Source: RHLJ01 sp963974345 (GTDB lineage Bacteria > Bacteroidota > Rhodothermia > Balneolales > Balneolaceae). Taken from it: a DNA stretch of 64,000 nt. The notes under the pieces were generated by a model. That model was not told where the DNA came from. It ran no database searches and saw only the letters and a program-made list of their open reading frames with translations. The translations under genes were made by a program, and so were the position numbers. The first letter of the stretch is position 1, and every line of letters begins with the position of its first letter. The stretch spans positions 1 through 64,000 of the forward strand of contig CAXBBW010000020.1 of assembly GCA_963974345.1 (NCBI GenBank), written 5' to 3'. Below, piece after piece: positions 60,440 through 64,000 of this stretch.

Positions 60440-60883
60440 ATGTCCGAAGAAACTACTTCAACACAAAAAAAACCTAAATGGCTTTTAGGAATATCAATTT
60501 TCGCATTAATATGGAATTTACTCGGTGTTTTTGCTTATGTAGCTCAAATGATGATGACTCCTGAAATGCTAGCCCAACTACCTGCAGATCAGCAAGCACT
60601 AATGGAAAGCACGCCTGCTTGGGCTACATCTGCTTTCGCACTTGCAGTTTGGGGTGGTAGCTTAGGAGCAATCCTGCTTTTATTAAAAAAGAAAATCGCA
60701 AAACTAGTTTTTATAGTTTCGTTGGTAGGTGTACTCGTGCAAATGTTCTACAACTTTGTTATTGCAAATTCTATTGAAGTATATGGCCCGGGTGGATTGA
60801 TAATGCCTATTATGGTCTTAATTGTTTCCGTAGGATTAGTTTGGTATTCTAATAAGGCAGAAAAAAAAGGTTGGCTGAGTTAA
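60440..60883 (+). CDS. Conserved four-helix membrane protein of unknown function
   Basis: The 147-residue protein has four hydrophobic helices: LLGISIFALIWNLLGVFAYV, then WATSAFALAVWGGSLGAILLL, KLVFIVSLVGVLVQMFYNFV and LIMPIMVLIVSVGLVWYSN. The loop after the first helix is rich in MTPEML-type residues. It resembles a small membrane family common in marine Bacteroidota, with no assigned role that I know. It is convergent with pxpC, with a four-base overlap of the ends. Confidence 0.75.
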   Translation: MSEETTSTQKKPKWLLGISIFALIWNLLGVFAYVAQMMMTPEMLAQLPADQQALMESTPAWATSAFALAVWGGSLGAILLLLKKKIAKLVFIVSLVGVLVQMFYNFVIANSIEVYGPGGLIMPIMVLIVSVGLVWYSNKAEKKGWLS

Positions 60884-61770
60884 TCAATTAACTCAAACCC
60901 GATCCTATCCCCTGGTTTTAACTGTCCCAATCGCCAGAGTTCTTCATTTAAAACTTTGGCGATTCTTGGATATCCCCCAATAGTTTGTCCATCTTGCATT
61001 AAAATAATTGGATTACCGTTTGAAGGTAGTTGAATAATCCCTGGAATTACCGGAGAAGAAACCATCTGTCGGTCCTTTACTTTTAAACTCTCTCCTTCAA
61101 GTCTAATTCCCATTCTGTTACTTTTCGAACTGATTTCAAATTTTGAGTTCAAAAATTGCTGTTGAACTGATTCTTCTACCCAATCCCATTCTAATCCTTT
61201 CATAATTCGAACAGATATTTTGGAAGAGAAATATGGAATTTGATCTTTAGGTGCTTCTCTTACTTCTAATAGTTCATCTTCATTTTCCCAATTCAATTCA
61301 TCTCCTTTGGCTAATGTGCGTCCTTCTAAACCACCAAACTTTCCGATTGTAAAGGTCGAATATGAATTCATAATTTTATCAATATTCAACTTACCTTGAA
61401 CGGCTAAATAAGCTCTACAACCGCGCTTAGTAAATCCTAATTCCAATTCATCACCTGCTTCTATAGATATTGATTTATTCATCTCGACTTCAATTCCATT
61501 GATCTTTGGATTCATTTGTGCGCCAGTGATTGCAATATTAACACTTGAATCAAACCGGTACATTCCGCCAATCATTGTTAGTTCTAAAACTGGAGTATTT
61601 TTTTTATTACTAACTAACCAATTTGCTAAATCGAAGGATTTTGAGTCCATTACTCCAGAAACAGGAACTCCATATTTTCGGAATCCAGTTCTTCCTAAGT
61701 CCTGAATTGTTGTAAATACCCCTCCATCAAGTACCGTTAATTTTGTCTTGTTCAAAATTCTATACTCCAA
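60880..61770 (-). CDS. pxpC: 5-oxoprolinase subunit C (KipA/biotin-dependent carboxylase-like)
   Basis: PxpC acts with PxpA and PxpB in the ATP-dependent opening of 5-oxoproline (pyroglutamate) to glutamate. The 296-residue protein has the family pattern VLDGGVFTTIQDLGRTGFRKYG, VPVSGVMDSKSFDLANWLV, the central NRMGIRLEGESL, and the C-terminal LMQDGQTIGGYPRIAKV. Its start overlaps the end of pxpB by 19 bases, so the genes are coupled. It is the last gene of the Nramp-pxpA-pxpB-pxpC unit. Confidence 0.92.
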   Translation of the reverse strand: MEYRILNKTKLTVLDGGVFTTIQDLGRTGFRKYGVPVSGVMDSKSFDLANWLVSNKKNTPVLELTMIGGMYRFDSSVNIAITGAQMNPKINGIEVEMNKSISIEAGDELELGFTKRGCRAYLAVQGKLNIDKIMNSYSTFTIGKFGGLEGRTLAKGDELNWENEDELLEVREAPKDQIPYFSSKISVRIMKGLEWDWVEESVQQQFLNSKFEISSKSNRMGIRLEGESLKVKDRQMVSSPVIPGIIQLPSNGNPIILMQDGQTIGGYPRIAKVLNEELWRLGQLKPGDRIGFELID

Positions 61771-62447
61771 TGTTCAAATTCTTTTTTTGTAATTAATTTG
61801 AACTTAATTTCATCGCCAGCTTTTAATTTGGTCGGTGGGGTTTTATCTACGTTAAAAAAAGTAAGTGGGGTTTGACCAATGATATTCCAACCTCCGGGAC
61901 TTTCAAGAGAATATATTCCAGTTTGGTCTCCACCTATTCCTACCGATCCCGATGGGACTTTAGTTCTGGGAGAGATTTTTCTTGGCACTGAAAGCTTATC
62001 ATCCAAGCCATTCAAGAACATAAATCCTGGTAAAAACCCCATCATTGCAACAGTATATGTTTTGGATGAATGTTGAAGAATAAATTCTCCCTTTTTGATT
62101 CCTGATTGGTTTTCAACTATTTCCCAATCTAATCCTAAATCGTAACAAATTGGGATTTCGTGAATTACTTTAGAACTCACGCTAATAGAGGTTCCTTTAA
62201 GACCTGATAAAATATCAATCAAAAATTTATGGCTCTTAATAGGCATTTCAAAAATGATTGAAAGACTCTTATAAGCAGGAACTATATCCACAATTCCCTC
62301 AACTTCATGAGCCTCAATTTGATTTGCTAAAGATTGAATATGATATAGATGATCTTTTTGAACTTGTGGCTCTAAAATTAATGCCTGTTCTCCAAGCACG
62401 CTAAATTTCCAGCTAATTCCGTTATGCTGCTGTGATTTCAACTCCAT
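61752..62447 (-). CDS. pxpB: 5-oxoprolinase subunit B (KipI-like)
   Basis: PxpB forms the PxpBC complex of bacterial 5-oxoprolinase. I place the start at the ATG at 62447, giving a normal-length product of about 231 residues that begins just before WKFSVLGEQALIL. A longer frame to 62549 runs within pxpA and adds residues untypical of the family. Family segments are HEIPICYDLGLDWEIV, TVAMMGFLPGFMFLNGL, PRKISPRTKVPSGSVGIGG, QTGIYSLESPGGWNIIGQTP. The start lies within the last 26 bases of pxpA. Confidence 0.92.
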   Translation of the reverse strand: MELKSQQHNGISWKFSVLGEQALILEPQVQKDHLYHIQSLANQIEAHEVEGIVDIVPAYKSLSIIFEMPIKSHKFLIDILSGLKGTSISVSSKVIHEIPICYDLGLDWEIVENQSGIKKGEFILQHSSKTYTVAMMGFLPGFMFLNGLDDKLSVPRKISPRTKVPSGSVGIGGDQTGIYSLESPGGWNIIGQTPLTFFNVDKTPPTKLKAGDEIKFKLITKKEFEHWSIEF

Positions 62448-63180
62448 TGGTAGTAAGAAATTTGTGTATAGTTTCAGCAAGTTGAATAGCGCCTTTAGTA
62501 TCACTATGGAGGCAAACTGTTTCTGACGAAATTGACTTATAAATTCCACAATGAGTTAAAACTTCGCCTTTTAGAATCATTGATCTTAATTGAGCAATAA
62601 TATCAGCTTGATCTTCTAGAACAGCTCCCTCTAAACTTCTATCTCTCAAACTTAAATCGTTTTCATAAGCTCTATCAGCGAATACCTCATAAACTACATT
62701 TAACCCAAATTCTTGAGCTACATTTGCTGATATAGAATTCTCAGGAAGATAAACCATTATATTAGGATCTATGGATTTTACTACAGAAAGTATGGTTTTT
62801 GCTGTTTTTTCATCAATTGAAGCATGATTGTACAAAGCCCCATGTGGCTTTATATGATGAAGAACCATTCCTGCTTTCTCTACTAAGCTCTTAAAACTCT
62901 CTATTTGGGATTTCAGACTTTCTGCTAGCTTTTCAGAGCTTATATCCATTACAGTTCTCCCAAAATTTTCCCTGTCTGGATAGCTCGGATGCGCGCCTAA
63001 AGCCACTCCATATTTATTAGCTAATAGAATCGTAGCTTGCATAGATTCTTCATCCCCAATATGCCCACCACAAGCAACATTACAAGATGTTATAAAGGGC
63101 ATAATTGCTTCATCAACAGCTGAACCTTTTTCGGTTAACCACTCTCCTAAATCACAATTTAAATCAATACGTTTTTTCAT
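62422..63180 (-). CDS. pxpA: 5-oxoprolinase subunit A (LamB/YcsF family)
   Basis: PxpA is the LamB/YcsF-family subunit of 5-oxoprolinase. The 252 residues show IDLNCDLGE at the N-terminus, ITSCNVACGGHIGDEESM, ALGAHPSYPDRENFGR, HHIKPHGALYNHA and EVFADRAYENDLSLRDRS, which carry the conserved His, Asp and Arg residues. Its ATG shares one base with the stop of the preceding Nramp gene (TAATG), a sign of translational coupling, and its end overlaps pxpB. No signal peptide is present, so it is cytosolic. Confidence 0.94.
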   Translation of the reverse strand: MKKRIDLNCDLGEWLTEKGSAVDEAIMPFITSCNVACGGHIGDEESMQATILLANKYGVALGAHPSYPDRENFGRTVMDISSEKLAESLKSQIESFKSLVEKAGMVLHHIKPHGALYNHASIDEKTAKTILSVVKSIDPNIMVYLPENSISANVAQEFGLNVVYEVFADRAYENDLSLRDRSLEGAVLEDQADIIAQLRSMILKGEVLTHCGIYKSISSETVCLHSDTKGAIQLAETIHKFLTTNGVEITAA

Positions 63181-64000
63181 TACATAAAATGAAATACAGA
63201 ATTAAGACTTCTCAAACTTATTAGTATGGTTACTAAAACTACAACCATTCCTAAACTGTTTTGCAGTTTTGAATTTACATAATCATTAAGTAATGACTTT
63301 TTATTCATTAAATAGATTAAAAATAATGCTATTAAAGGTAGCAAAATGCCATTCGCTACTTGTGCAAATTGAATCAGCTGTACTGGATTTATACTGAGCA
63401 TAGAAAAGATGACACCTATCAAGAGAATACACATCCATACCGCTTTAAATTTTACTGATTTTAAACCGCCCTCCCAACCTAGAATTCCATTAGCAGCATA
63501 AGCAGCTGCAAGTGGAGCAGTAATAGCAGATGTTATTCCCGCTGCAAATAATCCCATTCCCAAAAAATAAGCTGACCAACTTCCTAATACTGGTTCAAGT
63601 TGTTTTGCCATATCAGCTGCACTCGAAATATTTTGATCACCAAATAAAGTAGCTGCGCTTGTAATAACTATACTCATTGATATTACTCCCCCAAGTATTA
63701 CTGCTGTTATATTCTCTTTTCGCAAATCGTTTAATTGCTCTTTGTGGGTATATTTTTTTTGTATTATTGACGCGTGCAAAAAAAGGTTATATGGTACAAC
63801 GGTTGTCCCAATTAATGCTACTACGGTAAGAAATTGATCTGCAGAAACTGTTGGCACTAATAATCCTCTAATAATTTCTTTTAAAACAGGCTGTACCACT
63901 ATTGCCGTTGTTAAAAAAACCAAGCTCATAACAACTACTAAACCGATTAGAAACCGCTCTATGATTTTTGAGCTACCTGTTATTAAAATGCTAAAAGCGA
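63180..64000 (-). CDS. Nramp-family transporter, YcsG-like (5' end beyond the window)
   Basis: The reading frame is open to the window edge, so only the C-terminal 273 or so residues are seen, with about seven hydrophobic helices. The region equivalent to Nramp helix 6 reads IGTTVVPYNLFLHASIIQKK. Classical metal-transporting members have MPHN here, so the metal-ligating Met is Val and His is Tyr. The first-helix DPGN motif lies outside the window. In Bacillus subtilis an Nramp homologue (ycsG) is likewise beside the kip/pxp genes. A role other than metal import, perhaps linked to 5-oxoproline, is possible but unproven. Confidence 0.82.
   Translation of the reverse strand, partial: AFSILITGSSKIIERFLIGLVVVMSLVFLTTAIVVQPVLKEIIRGLLVPTVSADQFLTVVALIGTTVVPYNLFLHASIIQKKYTHKEQLNDLRKENITAVILGGVISMSIVITSAATLFGDQNISSAADMAKQLEPVLGSWSAYFLGMGLFAAGITSAITAPLAAAYAANGILGWEGGLKSVKFKAVWMCILLIGVIFSMLSINPVQLIQFAQVANGILLPLIALFLIYLMNKKSLLNDYVNSKLQNSLGMVVVLVTILISLRSLNSVFHFM

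Noticed and set aside
1..64000. tRNA, rRNA, tmRNA, CRISPR arrays, restriction or toxin-antitoxin systems and insertion sequences were looked for.
   Set aside because: No convincing cloverleaf, direct-repeat array, transposase or defence gene was recognised by reading; a covariance-model search could still find a small RNA.

Overview
The window is about 64 kb of AT-rich (roughly 36-38% G+C by eye) chromosome from a member of the Bacteroidota, most likely the Balneolota branch. The reasons are: promoter-like elements of the TTTG-N19-TAnnTTTG type, a type IX secretion C-terminal sorting domain of the 'NPFNPST' style (51681-52280), a YtxJ-type bacillithiol-system protein, two-component propeller (Y_Y_Y) and 7TMR-DISM sensors, and many small secreted hydrolases. 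Genus-level assignment is inference. No tRNA, rRNA, CRISPR array, phage or complete insertion sequence was found.

Layout. 1-6.7 kb (minus): groEL, groES, rsmA, a tandem universal stress protein, then pcm, a DUF368 (PopT-type) lipid-carrier transporter and a DUF1835 protein. 6.8-10.8 kb (plus): ZIP metal transporter, an outer-membrane-type protein, a peroxiredoxin-like protein and rlmN. 10.8-18.1 kb (minus): lepB, a secreted unknown, lepA, a GIY-YIG protein, a large propeller sensor whose kinase part has lost its catalytic residues, and a small thiamine-binding-like protein. 18.2-24.4 kb: histidine biosynthesis, hisG-hisD-hisC and hisB-hisH-hisA, separated by an oppositely oriented doxX gene. 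It is preceded by an unannotated histidine-rich leader peptide (18249-18323), 9 His in 24 codons, with a downstream GC hairpin and U-tract: a histidine attenuator. 24.5-28.2 kb: a PgpH-type HD phosphohydrolase, a XerD-like recombinase and ytxJ.

28.3-33.6 kb is an accessory stretch: a metallo-hydrolase, a frameshifted ydeI-like pseudogene, a WYL regulator with a likely operator in front of a DinB/RibD-like/VOC group, and an S1/P1 nuclease. 33.6-39 kb: SMP-30-like lipoprotein, aspartyl protease with PDZ, Gfo/Idh/MocA oxidoreductase, TerC, fatty-acid desaturase. 39-44.2 kb: two tandem 7TMR-DISM hybrid histidine kinases. 44.3-54.8 kb: M28 peptidases, metZ with an OsmC-like gene, dienelactone hydrolase, sugar transporter and PfkB kinase, plus three decayed genes (a beta-barrel protein with an in-frame stop, a truncated type IX cargo protein, a heavily mutated ChbG/YdjC deacetylase). 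54.9-57.1 kb: histidine kinase with a stand-alone receiver. 57.2-60.9 kb: a GMC oxidoreductase with its small subunit and a TIM-barrel sugar isomerase, behind a perfect 12-bp LacI-like palindrome. 60.9-64 kb (minus): an Nramp homologue (cut by the window edge) and pxpA-pxpB-pxpC for 5-oxoproline use.

The most interesting items are the histidine attenuator and its long-range self-complementarity, the HisB N-terminal extension without HAD catalytic residues, the pseudokinase propeller sensor, the Nramp homologue with an altered metal-binding motif coupled to 5-oxoprolinase, and the candidate operators.
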